Source: Streptomyces griseiscabiei
Lineage (GTDB): Bacteria > Actinomycetota > Actinomycetes > Streptomycetales > Streptomycetaceae
Assembly (NCBI RefSeq): GCF_020010925.1
Contig: NZ_JAGJBZ010000002.1
Coordinates: 2,542,001-2,606,000, forward strand
DNA length: 64,000 bases
Direction of reading: 5' to 3'
Below, one piece after another: positions 40,228 through 48,963 of the stretch (within the stretch, counting starts at the first letter, position 1; every line of letters starts with the position of its first letter). The notes under the pieces are model-generated. The model saw nothing but the letters and a program-made list of their open reading frames with translations. It ran no database searches and was not told where the DNA came from. The translations under genes were made by a program, and so were the position numbers.

Positions 40228-42116
40228 CAGGTGGTGACCCCCGGGCGCCAGGGGCAGGCGAGGCCGGCGAAGCCGCCGTTCGTGGTCACGTCGACGGTGA
40301 ACGCGTCGCCGCCGCGCAGCACCCGCCGGTCCTGGACGAGGCCGTCGGCGCCGTCCCGGATCGTCTCGACGAGCCACTTGCCCGTTCCGAGGGTCAGCGG
40401 GACCTCGGCGGTGCGGGCCGCTCCCGCGTACACCCCGCCCAGGAACCAGCGGTCACCGCTGCGGCGCGCGAGCACCGCCTCCTGTCCGGGCTCCCCGGCG
40501 AGCAGCCGGGTGTCGTCCCAGGCGGCGGGGACCTGGTCGAAGTAGGCACGGGCGAGCGGCCGGGCGTCGTACGACTCGGGGGTGCCCGCGAACATCTGCA
40601 GGCCCGACTCGTAGGCGACGGCGAGCCCGACCTCGGCCGCGTCGGAGTTGGGGCGCAGCCCCACGCGGTGGAAGGCGCCGGGGGTGAAGTCCATGGAGCC
40701 GATGACGTTGCGGGTGAACGGCAGCGTGGTGAGGTGGGCGGCGGTGTTGGTGCGCTTCTCCTCGCCCGCGACGCCCTCCAGGGTCATCACATGCGGCCAG
40801 GTGCGCTGGATGCCCTTGGGGATCGTGGAGCCGTGGAAGTTGACCAGGAGGTGGTGGGCGGCGGTCTCCGGGAGGATCGCGTCGTACCACTTGAGCGTGG
40901 CCTGCGCCTCCGAGTCCATGAAGTCGATCTTGACGCCCTTGACGCCCCAGCGTTCCAGGGTGGGCAGCCACCGCGCACGCTCCTCGGCGGTGTCGAGGTC
41001 GCGCTGATGGATCCAGACGATGATGCCGACGCCCTTGGCCCGCGCGTACTCCACGAGTTCGGGCATCCAGCTGGTGGTCTGCCAGTCGGGGTCGGTGGTG
41101 TCCCAGGCGTCGGACCGGAAGTACCAGCCCGCGTCGACCGCCTCGTACGGCCAGCCGCGCTCGGCGGCGTAGTCGACGTACGCCTTCTGCGCGGTGAGAC
41201 TCTGGCCCGCCGGCCGGCCACCGGCCAGCCAGGTCCACAGGGCGGTGCCGGGGCGGATCCAGGAGCGGTCGCGGACCTGGGAGGCGGGCGCGAGGTCGTC
41301 GGTGAAGGTGGAGCGGGTGACGGTCGCGAGATCGCCGGTGACCATGGCCCGCCAGGGCGTGGCCAGCGGGCCCCCGCCGGTCGTCACCCGGTCGTCGGCG
41401 AGCTTGATCCGGTAGGTGCCGGTGCCCTGTTCATGGGTGAGCCGGGCACCGGAGTAGGCGCCGGTGAGGTCGGACTCGGCGAGCAGCGTGTAGCCGCCGT
41501 CGGTGCGGAACAGCGCCTGGTCCGAGTACGCGCCGGTCGGGGCGCCCGCGGCCGTGTACCGGACGAACTGCCCCTCGTTGTCGGCCCGGTAGGCGCCGAG
41601 CCAGGCGCTCGCGTCCGCCGGGAGGTTGAACGCGGAGGTCTCGCCGAGCACATCGCCGTGGCCGGCGGGCAGGACGTACCGGTAGGCGACCCCGTCGGCG
41701 GAGGCGCGGACGACGAGGTCGAGCCGGGCACCGGCGGCGGTCGTGAACGACAGCCGGCTCTCGTTCATCCGCACCCGGCGTTCCAGCCGCTTGCCGGCCC
41801 GGGTCCGGTACCGCTCGTCGATCGTCCGGTCCCTGCGGTGCAGGAAACGCAACCCCTGGGACAGGTCGGCCTGTTCGGTGACGAGGCCGACGGGTGAGGG
41901 TTCGACGACCGTCCGGCCGCCGCGGGACACCGCCAGACGCAGAGCGCCGGTGCCGGAGTCCAGGGACACCCGTGCGCGGGGCACGTGCGCGGACGCCGAG
42001 GCGGACACCGACCAGGCGCGGTCGTGCGGCTCGGCCCGCGCGGGCACGGTCGTGAGAAGGGTGGCCACCAGCCCGGCGCAGAGCCCGGCGACCGTGGTCC
42101 TGATCGGAACAGCCAT
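40218..42116 (-). CDS. Secreted glycoside hydrolase family 97-like enzyme
   Basis: 632 aa. Signal peptide VAGLCAGLVATLLTTVPARA. The N-terminal beta-supersandwich (VSLDSGTGALRLAVSRGGRTVVEPSPVG) is followed by a TIM barrel: YEAVDAGWYF, GIIVWIHQRDLDT, GVKGVKIDFMDSEAQ with the Asp that acts as nucleophile in retaining GH97 members, and VNFHGSTIPKGIQRTWPHVMTLEGVAGEE with Glu residues near the metal/acid site. Activity would be alpha-glucosidase or alpha-galactosidase. Its end overlaps the convergent ABC ATPase gene by 10 bases. Confidence 0.87.
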   Translation of the reverse strand: MAVPIRTTVAGLCAGLVATLLTTVPARAEPHDRAWSVSASASAHVPRARVSLDSGTGALRLAVSRGGRTVVEPSPVGLVTEQADLSQGLRFLHRRDRTIDERYRTRAGKRLERRVRMNESRLSFTTAAGARLDLVVRASADGVAYRYVLPAGHGDVLGETSAFNLPADASAWLGAYRADNEGQFVRYTAAGAPTGAYSDQALFRTDGGYTLLAESDLTGAYSGARLTHEQGTGTYRIKLADDRVTTGGGPLATPWRAMVTGDLATVTRSTFTDDLAPASQVRDRSWIRPGTALWTWLAGGRPAGQSLTAQKAYVDYAAERGWPYEAVDAGWYFRSDAWDTTDPDWQTTSWMPELVEYARAKGVGIIVWIHQRDLDTAEERARWLPTLERWGVKGVKIDFMDSEAQATLKWYDAILPETAAHHLLVNFHGSTIPKGIQRTWPHVMTLEGVAGEEKRTNTAAHLTTLPFTRNVIGSMDFTPGAFHRVGLRPNSDAAEVGLAVAYESGLQMFAGTPESYDARPLARAYFDQVPAAWDDTRLLAGEPGQEAVLARRSGDRWFLGGVYAGAARTAEVPLTLGTGKWLVETIRDGADGLVQDRRVLRGGDAFTVDVTTNGGFAGLACPWRPGVTTCYR

Positions 42117-42151
42117 GGGAACCTTCCTGTGGTGCGGGTGGGTGAGCGTGG

Positions 42152-44485
42152 TTACGGCAGTCCCCAGGCCGCGCCCGGTTCGCTGATGCCGACCGGCGCG
42201 ATGACGAGGTCGGGCCGGGCACCGGAGTGGACCAGCACCTCGCGGCCCTCGGGCAGATCGATGGAGAGGGTGCCGTCGCCCGGGTCGTGGGTGCGGGCCG
42301 GGGTGCCGTCGTCGAGGAGCACGGTGAGCCGGCCGGTGAGTCCGTGCCGGAGCTTCAGCGGCTCGCCCGCCAGGCTCCTGATCCGGATGAACCGGGTGGT
42401 CCCGCCCTCACGGACGGCGCTCACCAGGAAGGCGCCCTGGGTACGGAAGTCGTGCAGGGTGACGTCGGCCCAGGCGGACGGGACGGCCGGGAAGACCCGG
42501 ATCACCCCGCCCCAGCTCTGGCAGAACATGTCGTGCAGCGACTGCGAGGCGGACAGCGGAGTCTCGATGACCGGACCGGCCTCGGTGTAGTGGGTGTTGG
42601 CCTGGCAGGGGTAGCGGGTGCTCGGGTCGAAGAACTTCCGCAGATAGCCGATCGCGGTGTCGCCGTCGCCGGTCATCGCGTACATCGACGCGGCCCCGGT
42701 GTAGCTGTACCCCCGGTGCGCGCTCGGCAGTGCGTGCCAGCGGACCACCGACCTGGTGATCAGCTCGCGGTTCTCCGGCTGCTCCCAGTTGACGAGGCAC
42801 AGCGGATAGATCATCAGCAGATGCGAGTAGTGCCGGTGGGACTGCGCGTACGGGGTGTCGGCGCCGATCATGTAGCCGTTGTCGTCGACCGGGTACGGGG
42901 TGAGTCTGGCCAGCACCTCCTGCCAGCGCGGGGTCAACTCGTCGTCGACACCGAGGAGTTCGGCGGAGTCGATGAGTGTCCGGCAGCCCCAGCGGATCAG
43001 CGCCAGGTCGTAGGTGGTGTCCTGCGGCGGTACGACCGGGTACTCGGGGGAGAGCGTGCTCGGCAGATGCAGTCTGCCGTCGCTGCCGGGGGTGAGGAAG
43101 TGCAGGTAGTAGTTGATCGCCCGGCGCAGTACGGGGAAGACCGTGTCCCGCAGCAGGGACTCGTCCATGGAGTGCCGGTAGGTCAGCCAGACGTTGTGCA
43201 GCGCCCAGGTGAGGTCGCCCACCTCGGCGCCGGTGCCGGGTCTGCCCACGTTCCGGTTGGCGAACATGTCGGAGCTGCGGCCGACGCCGGAGCTGTCCGC
43301 GCGGTAGGCGGCGGGCACGTTGGCGATCAGCTGTTCCTGGTTCTGCCGCACGGTGGTGGCGAGCGAGTCGAGCTCCAGGTGGTTGGAGCCGTGGACGAGC
43401 CAGTACTCCAGCTGGATGTTGAGGTTCCACCAGACCGCGGGCCAGGGGGTCGGCTCCAGCCAGGGCCCGCAGGTGGCCATGACGGGGCCGCCCGCGCGGC
43501 TGGCGGAGGCGACCTTGTAGAGCTGGATCCAGTGGAAGCTCTGCAGCCGCTCGTCGGGGAACGACACGAAGCTCTTCGGGTAGAAGGCGTGCCACCAGCG
43601 GCGGTGCCGCCGCCGGAGCGCGTCGTACGACCGGGCGCGCCGCAGGCGCCGTAACGAGTCGGCCTCGGCGGCGGTGGTCGAGGGCGCGCTGTGGCCCACG
43701 GCGAGCAGCAGTTCGGCGCCGTCGCGGCGGTAGGCGGTGGCGGTCTGGCCGGTGAGCAGGGGCTGGAGCACCTGTTCGGTGCCGTCGTCGGCGGTGCGGG
43801 TGGTCCAGGGCGGGTTGGGGGTGTAGCCGGCGGGCGGTGCCTCGCTGATCTTCCGGGGGCTGACGGCCTCCTCGGGGTGGAAGGTCCAGACGACGCGTTC
43901 GCCGCCCCGGGCCGTCACTCTGGTGGCCAGCACCTCGTCGTGGATCAGGGCGGCGAGGGTGAGGGTGCCGGCGGTGGTGGTGACGGTGCCGGTCAGTTCG
44001 GCGTTCCACAGGCTCAGCCGCCAGTCGACGGCGGTGATCGTGCCGACCGGGTCGAGCGTGAGGTGCCCGACCGGCAGCCGGCAGGTGCCCCAGCCGCTGC
44101 CGAACTCGGGCCGGTGGTCCTGGACCTCGCCGTGCTGCACGGTGAACCGGATCCGGTTGGCGCCCGGCTCCTGGTAGACCATGCTGCCGAGCAGCCCGTC
44201 ACCGAGGAACGGGCCCTCGTACCAGCGGGTGGGCAGTCTGCTCCAGCGCAGGTCCTGGCCGCGCAGGAACCGCTCCCAGGAGCGGTCGGTGGTCATGGTG
44301 TCGCGGAGCTTCCAGGGGCGTCTGTCCCCGGAGACCGCCGCTTCGGTCCCGGTGGACGCCGTCGGGAGGGACGGTCCCGCGTGGGCCGTCCCGGGCAGGG
44401 CCGCCACCGCCGCACCGCCCAGCGCGGTACCGAGCACGGAACGGCGGGGCAGGGGTAAGTGCCTCCCCGAATGAGAGGTCATCAT
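42152..44485 (-). CDS. Tat-exported glycoside hydrolase, GH95-like
   Basis: 777 aa from the first ATG at 44485 (a second ATG is at 44482; GGAGG lies upstream). Twin-arginine signal PLPRRSVLGTALGGAAVAAL. N-terminal beta domain with WYEGPFLGDGLLGSMVYQ, then an (alpha/alpha)6 barrel: WNLNIQLEYWLVHGSNH, ANVPAAYRADSSG, LPSTLSPEYP and HRHYSHLLMIYPL with conserved aromatic and acidic residues of alpha-L-fucosidase/galactosidase-like enzymes. It follows the GH97 gene order and may share its regulation through the palindrome at 44505. Confidence 0.8.
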   Translation of the reverse strand: MMTSHSGRHLPLPRRSVLGTALGGAAVAALPGTAHAGPSLPTASTGTEAAVSGDRRPWKLRDTMTTDRSWERFLRGQDLRWSRLPTRWYEGPFLGDGLLGSMVYQEPGANRIRFTVQHGEVQDHRPEFGSGWGTCRLPVGHLTLDPVGTITAVDWRLSLWNAELTGTVTTTAGTLTLAALIHDEVLATRVTARGGERVVWTFHPEEAVSPRKISEAPPAGYTPNPPWTTRTADDGTEQVLQPLLTGQTATAYRRDGAELLLAVGHSAPSTTAAEADSLRRLRRARSYDALRRRHRRWWHAFYPKSFVSFPDERLQSFHWIQLYKVASASRAGGPVMATCGPWLEPTPWPAVWWNLNIQLEYWLVHGSNHLELDSLATTVRQNQEQLIANVPAAYRADSSGVGRSSDMFANRNVGRPGTGAEVGDLTWALHNVWLTYRHSMDESLLRDTVFPVLRRAINYYLHFLTPGSDGRLHLPSTLSPEYPVVPPQDTTYDLALIRWGCRTLIDSAELLGVDDELTPRWQEVLARLTPYPVDDNGYMIGADTPYAQSHRHYSHLLMIYPLCLVNWEQPENRELITRSVVRWHALPSAHRGYSYTGAASMYAMTGDGDTAIGYLRKFFDPSTRYPCQANTHYTEAGPVIETPLSASQSLHDMFCQSWGGVIRVFPAVPSAWADVTLHDFRTQGAFLVSAVREGGTTRFIRIRSLAGEPLKLRHGLTGRLTVLLDDGTPARTHDPGDGTLSIDLPEGREVLVHSGARPDLVIAPVGISEPGAAWGLP

Positions 44486-44504
44486 CGTCCTCCAGGCCTG
44501 AGAG

Positions 44505-44523
44505 CGATACATCGGGTGTATCG
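44505..44523. promoter_or_regulatory. Inverted repeat CGATACA-TCGGG-TGTATCG (probable operator)
   Basis: Perfect 7-base arms, 20 bases before the GH95-like start codon on the minus strand and also upstream of the divergent Tat-exported protein. AT-rich core in GC-rich DNA. GntR or LacI-type regulators are possible; no regulator gene is adjacent. The rest of the 211-base gap holds no other clear signal. Confidence 0.55.
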
Positions 44524-44696
44524 GCGAACCTAGCAGGGCTCGTGTACCTGTCAATGGTGACGACGGTGGCGAGTTTCCATGCAAGGCAGGCTGAAAATAG
44601 GCTGTTTGCGGGGTGGATTGGCCTCCATGCTCGCTCTGGCAACATGGTCCAGACGTTTTCACCCATCCGATGTTTCCTGTACGGGAGGACATTCCG

Positions 44697-45350
44697 ATGA
44701 AGAGACGCACGGTCCTGCAGGCCGGAGCGGGCCTACTGGCCGGCAGCACCGTCGCCGCCGCCCCGGCCGCCGATCCGACCGACGGCTGGACACGCACCTC
44801 GTTCACCCACAGCTGGCAGAAGCCCTGGAACCTCGACCTGAGCGACCGCCACAGCTCCACCGGAGGCGTCCACCGCATGTGGGTGTACGCCACCGACGAG
44901 CCGTTCGAGGAGGGCAGCTCCACCGACCCCCGCACCGAGATGCGCTGGAAGAACGACTACAGCACCGGCGGCCACATGTGGGACGCCGATGTCTACCTCC
45001 CGGCCGGCACCGACGGCGCGTCCTTCGTCCAGACCCTGCGCACCCGGCGCCCCTCCGGCACCCCGGCCACCGACATCATGCTCAACGTGTACGACACCGG
45101 CGGCGGGACCGTGCGCCGCTACGACGGCACGGTCCTCAGAACCGGCGCCTATGACACCTGGTTCAACGTGAAGATCGCCCACCAGGCGAGCAGCGGGACC
45201 GGCACGATCAAGGTCTACCTCGACGACTCCCTCGTCCTCACCGTCGCCGACCGGGGCCCCGCCACCCGCTACTTCAAGAACGGCGTCTACCACCACGGCT
45301 CCGGCCGCGCCGAGGCCCGCTTCCGCGACATCACCTACTGGAGGCGCTGA
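44697..45350 (+). CDS. Tat-exported polysaccharide lyase/lectin-like jelly-roll protein
   Basis: 217 aa from ATG 44697 (GGGAGGAC upstream). Twin-arginine signal MKRRTVLQAGAGLLAGSTVA. The mature part is a strand-rich jelly roll: RTEMRWKNDYSTGGHMWDADVYLPAG, VQTLRTRRPSG, DTWFNVKIAHQASSGTGTIKVYLDD and YFKNGVYHHGSGRAEARFRDITYW. This resembles alginate-lyase-2 or concanavalin-like families, especially RTEMR and YFKNGVY. Likely acts on an extracellular polysaccharide with the nearby GH97 and GH95 enzymes. Exact activity not assignable. Confidence 0.7.
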   Translation: MKRRTVLQAGAGLLAGSTVAAAPAADPTDGWTRTSFTHSWQKPWNLDLSDRHSSTGGVHRMWVYATDEPFEEGSSTDPRTEMRWKNDYSTGGHMWDADVYLPAGTDGASFVQTLRTRRPSGTPATDIMLNVYDTGGGTVRRYDGTVLRTGAYDTWFNVKIAHQASSGTGTIKVYLDDSLVLTVADRGPATRYFKNGVYHHGSGRAEARFRDITYWRR

Positions 45351-45506
45351 CCGCGGCCCACCGCCGGACCGTATCGGGCGGCGGACGCGCACCCGGGCAC
45401 GACCACGCAGGTCACCGCCCAGTAGAGTGCGCGTCTGTCGCCTCCGGGAGCCGCCCCGCGGGAGCGGCGCCCGAGCACCGCCCCCGAACCACCGAGGTAC
45501 CGCGCA

Positions 45507-46790
45507 GTGACCCCCGCACCCCCCGGACCGCCGCACGCCGTCACCGTCACCGTCGTCGGGCTCGGCGCCGACGGCTGGCGAGGCGTCCCCGACACCTCCC
45601 GGGCGGCCCTGCGCGACGCCGAGGTCCTGATCGGCGGCCCCCGCCAGCTCGACCTGCTGCCCCCGGAGTGCACGGGCGAACGCGTCGCCTGGCCCTCGCC
45701 CCTGCGCCCCGCCGTCCCCGCCCTGCTCGCCGCGCACACCGGCCGCCGCATCGCCGTCCTGGCCAGCGGCGACCCCATGTTCTACGGCATCGGCCGCGCC
45801 CTCGCCGAGGAGGCCGGCGACCGGCTGCGCGTCCTGCCGCACCCCTCCTCCGTCTCCTACGCCGCCGCCCGCCTCGGCTGGCCGCTGGAGGACACCGAGG
45901 TCGTCACCCTCGTCGGCAGGCCCGCCGCCCGTCTCGCCGCCGCCCTGCACGACGGCCGCCGGCTCCTCGTGCTCAGCGCGGACGCCGGCACACCCGCCGA
46001 GGTCGCCGCCCTGCTCCGGGACCGCGGCTTCGGGCCGAGCCGGCTGCGCGTCCTGGAACAGCTCGGCGGCGAGAAGGAACGGACGGGCGTAGAGACCACC
46101 GCCGACGACTGGGAACCCGCGCACCCGCCCGGCGACCCCCTCAACATCGTCGCCGTCGAGTGCCGGCGGGCCCCGGACGCCCTCCGCCTCGGCGCCGTCC
46201 CCGGCCTCCCCGACGAGGCGTACGAGCACGACGGACAGCTCACCAAGCGGTATGTGCGCGCCGCCACGCTGGCCGCGCTGGCCCCGGCACCCGGCGAACT
46301 CCTCTGGGACATCGGCGGCGGATCGGGCTCGATCGCGATCGAGTGGATGCGTACCCACCCCTCCTGCCGGGCGCTCACCGTCGAACGCGACCCGGTGCGC
46401 GCCGCACGCATCACCCGCAACGCCGAACGGCTCGGCGTGCCCGGACTACGGGTCGTCACCGGGGCCGCGCCCGCCGCGCTGGCCGAACTGCCGCCGCCGG
46501 ACGCCGTGTTCATCGGCGGCGGGCTCACCGCGCCCGGTCTCCTCGACGCCTGCCGACAGGCCCTTCCGGTGGGCGGACGGCTCGTCGCCAACACCGTGAC
46601 GCTGGAGTCCGAGGCCGTCCTCGCCGCCGCCCACCGCCGCCACGGCGGGGAGCTGGTGCGGCTCGCGGTGGCGCACGCCGTGCCCGTGGGCGGCTTCACC
46701 GGGTGGCGGCAGGCGATGCCGGTGACCCAGTGGGCCGTACGCACGACCCCCCTCGACACCGCCGACCACGCTTCGGGAGCAGACAGATGA
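45507..46790 (+). CDS. cobL: Precorrin-6Y C5,15-methyltransferase (decarboxylating) CobL/CbiET
   Basis: 427 aa, a fusion. Residues about 10-210 are the CbiE methyltransferase (VTVVGLGADGWRG, VLASGDPMFYGIGRAL). Residues about 230-415 are the CbiT part with LLWDIGGGSGSIAIEWMRTHP as SAM motif I and VFIGGGLTAPGLLDAC later. It methylates C5 and C15 of the corrin ring and removes the acetate carboxylate. GTG start; its stop overlaps the cobM start (ATGA). Confidence 0.95.
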   Translation: MTPAPPGPPHAVTVTVVGLGADGWRGVPDTSRAALRDAEVLIGGPRQLDLLPPECTGERVAWPSPLRPAVPALLAAHTGRRIAVLASGDPMFYGIGRALAEEAGDRLRVLPHPSSVSYAAARLGWPLEDTEVVTLVGRPAARLAAALHDGRRLLVLSADAGTPAEVAALLRDRGFGPSRLRVLEQLGGEKERTGVETTADDWEPAHPPGDPLNIVAVECRRAPDALRLGAVPGLPDEAYEHDGQLTKRYVRAATLAALAPAPGELLWDIGGGSGSIAIEWMRTHPSCRALTVERDPVRAARITRNAERLGVPGLRVVTGAAPAALAELPPPDAVFIGGGLTAPGLLDACRQALPVGGRLVANTVTLESEAVLAAAHRRHGGELVRLAVAHAVPVGGFTGWRQAMPVTQWAVRTTPLDTADHASGADR

Positions 46791-47536
46791 CCGTGTACTT
46801 CATCGGCGCCGGCCCCGGTGCCGCCGACCTGATCACGGTCCGCGGCGCCCGCACCCTCGCCGCCTGTCAGGTCTGCCTGTACGCCGGCAGCCTCGTCCCC
46901 CGCGAACTGCTCGCCGAATGCCCGCCGGACGCGCGGCTCGTGGACACCGCGCAGCTCGATCTCGACCGGATCACCGCCGAGTTGGTCCGCGCGCACGAGG
47001 AGGGCCACGACGTCGCCCGGCTGCACTCCGGCGACCCCTCCGTGTTCAGCGCGGTCGCCGAGCAGATGCGACGGCTGGACGCGGCCGGGGTGCCGTACGA
47101 GGTGGTGCCGGGCGTACCGGCCTTCGCGGCGGCTGCCGCCGCGCTGAAGCGGGAGCTGACCGTGCCGACGGTCGGCCAGACCGTCATCCTCACGCGGATC
47201 GCCCAGCAGGCCACCGCCATGCCGGACGGCGAGGACCTCGCCACGCTCGGCCGCAGCGGGGCGCTGATCGTGCTCCACCTCGCCGCGCGGTACGTCGACC
47301 GCGTCGTCGAGGAACTCCTTCCGCACTACGGCGCCGACTGCCCGGCCGCGGTCGTGGCGTATGCCTCGCGGCCCGAGGAACTGATCATCCGGGGGTCCCT
47401 GGACGAAATCGCCGACCAGGTGAAGGCGGCGGGTGTGCTGCGCACGGCCGTCATCATGGTCGGCCGCACGTTGGGTGCGCGGCAGTTCCGGGACAGCCAC
47501 CTGTACTCGCCCGAGCGGGATCGTCACGGGTGTTGA
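46787..47536 (+). CDS. cobM: Precorrin-4 C11-methyltransferase CobM
   Basis: 249 aa. Tetrapyrrole methylase motifs: VYFIGAGPGAADLITVRGA at the N-terminus, ARLHSGDPSVFSAVAEQM for SAM and substrate contact, YEVVPGVPAFAAAAAALKREL and RTAVIMVGRTLG near the end. It acts just before the CobL-type step in corrin synthesis. Translationally coupled to cobL. A long inverted repeat follows its stop. Confidence 0.95.
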   Translation: MTVYFIGAGPGAADLITVRGARTLAACQVCLYAGSLVPRELLAECPPDARLVDTAQLDLDRITAELVRAHEEGHDVARLHSGDPSVFSAVAEQMRRLDAAGVPYEVVPGVPAFAAAAAALKRELTVPTVGQTVILTRIAQQATAMPDGEDLATLGRSGALIVLHLAARYVDRVVEELLPHYGADCPAAVVAYASRPEELIIRGSLDEIADQVKAAGVLRTAVIMVGRTLGARQFRDSHLYSPERDRHGC

Positions 47537-47545
47537 GGGCCGGGT

Positions 47546-47668
47546 GGGGTGCGTGGTCGGGTGCGGGTGCGTGGGGCTTCTCGAAGGCACGGGGCGCAGC
47601 CCCGGCTTTAGGGGCGCGGGGAACTGCGCGACCAGCCCCCACCGGACCCGCACCCGACCACGCACCCC
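47546..47668. repeat. Intergenic long inverted repeat element (23-bp perfect arms)
   Basis: The arms 47546-47568 and 47646-47668 are exact reverse complements over 23 bases and enclose 77 bases. Inside are further hairpins (GGGGCGCAGCCCC) and a GGGGCGCGGGGAACTGCGCG segment that I remember as frequent between Streptomyces genes. It starts 10 bases after the cobM stop. It probably ends transcription and may be a dispersed palindromic repeat. Confidence 0.8.
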
Positions 47669-47671
47669 CCG

Positions 47672-47800
47672 TTTGTTAGGCTCCCCTCGCCTCCCGCGGG
47701 GGAAGTCCGGTGAGAACCCGGCGCTGACCCGCAACGGTGTGCACGACGGCCGAGCCGGACCCGTCGTGCGAGCCCGATCGCCCGTGGGTGGTGCGACCCG
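47672..47800 (+). ncRNA. Cobalamin riboswitch upstream of the B12 importer
   Basis: The conserved core GGGGAAGTCCGGTGAGAA, then CCCGGCGCTGACCCGCAACGG (47699-47736), matches the aptamer consensus. Next is a hairpin with arms GCACGACGG (47741-47749) and CCGTCGTGC (47761-47769), and a variant B12 box AGCCCGATCGCC (47771-47782). Further on, ACGGCA-GGCG-TGCCGT (47837-47852) could be the expression-platform hairpin before the btuC-like start at 47912. Vitamin B12 should turn the importer off. The 376-base gap between cobM and btuC holds this element and the inverted repeat only. Confidence 0.88.
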
Positions 47801-47911
47801 TTGAACGCTCGCCGTGGACTGCGAGAGGGGGACCGCACGGCAGGCGTGCCGTACGGGCCGCTTCCGACCGAGGTCCGACCAGGCGGCCCCAGGTGAAGGA
47901 CCGCCCCGACC

Positions 47912-48961
47912 GTGCGCCGCACCCCCAGCCGAATACCCCTGCCCCCGCTCGTCACCGGCCTCGCGCTGCTCCTCCTGCTGTCGCTGATCGGCGGCACGGG
48001 CCTCGGCGCCGCCGGCATCGGCTGGCCGGACGTCCTGCGCTTCCTGTGGGCCGGCCTCACCGGCGGCACCGTGCATGCCGCCGACGCCGCCCCGTACACG
48101 ATCGTCTGGGAGATCCGCCTGCCCCGGGTCGTGCTGGGCGCCGTCGTCGGCGCCGGACTCGCGGCCGTCGGCGTGGCCGTCCAGGCGATCGTGCGCAACG
48201 CGCTCGGCGACCCCTTCGTCCTCGGCATCTCCTCGGGCGCGGCGGTCGGCGCCAACGCCGTGATCCTGCTCGGCGCCTTCGCCGGTCTCGGCGTCTGGGC
48301 GCTGTCCGCGTCGGCGTTCCTGTCGGCCCTCGGAGCCATGGCCCTGGTGTACGCGGTGGCCCGCTCCCCGCACGGCCTGACCCCGCTGCGGCTGGTCCTC
48401 ACCGGCACGGCACTGGCGTACGGCTTCGAGGCGGTCACCACGGTCATGGTGTTCGGCGCCGCCCGGGGCGAGGCGGCCCGGTCGGCGCTGATGTGGCTGC
48501 TGGGCAGTCTCGGCGGGGCGACCTGGGCGCAGGTGCCGCTCGTCGCCGTGACCGTGACGGCGGGCTGGGCGTGGCTGCGGCGGCGGGCCGAGTCGCTGAA
48601 CGCCCTCGCCATGGGCGACGAGACCTCGGCCGCGCTCGGCGTCCGGCCCGAGCGGCTGCGCCGGGAGCTGTTCCTCGTCACCGCCGCCGTGACCGGGACC
48701 GTCGTCGCGGTCAGCGGGGCCATCGGGTTCGTCGGGCTGATGGTGCCGCACGTCGTACGGATGCTGGTCGGCGCCGACCACCGCCGGGTGCTGGCCGTGG
48801 CCCCGCTGGTCGGCGCCGTGCTGCTGGTGTGGGCGGACGTGCTGTCCCGGCTGCTGCTCGCCCCCGCCGAACTGCCCGTCGGAGTCATCACCGCCGTGGT
48901 GGGCGTGCCCGCCTTCCTGCTGCTGATGCGGCGCGGCGGCTACGCGTTCGGAGGCCGCTGA
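47912..48961 (+). CDS. btuC: Cobalamin-type ABC transporter permease (BtuC/FecCD family)
   Basis: 349 aa, GTG start. About ten helices with the family motifs RLPRVVLGAVVGAGLAAVGVAVQAIVRNALGDPFVLGISSGAA (key parts: RLPRV, NALGDP, GISSGA), the ATPase loop ETSAALGVRPERLR and GAIGFVGLMVPHVVR. It follows the cobalamin riboswitch, so B12 or a corrinoid is the likely cargo. The ATPase gene starts 2 bases downstream. Confidence 0.88.
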   Translation: MRRTPSRIPLPPLVTGLALLLLLSLIGGTGLGAAGIGWPDVLRFLWAGLTGGTVHAADAAPYTIVWEIRLPRVVLGAVVGAGLAAVGVAVQAIVRNALGDPFVLGISSGAAVGANAVILLGAFAGLGVWALSASAFLSALGAMALVYAVARSPHGLTPLRLVLTGTALAYGFEAVTTVMVFGAARGEAARSALMWLLGSLGGATWAQVPLVAVTVTAGWAWLRRRAESLNALAMGDETSAALGVRPERLRRELFLVTAAVTGTVVAVSGAIGFVGLMVPHVVRMLVGADHRRVLAVAPLVGAVLLVWADVLSRLLLAPAELPVGVITAVVGVPAFLLLMRRGGYAFGGR

Positions 48962-48963
48962 CC

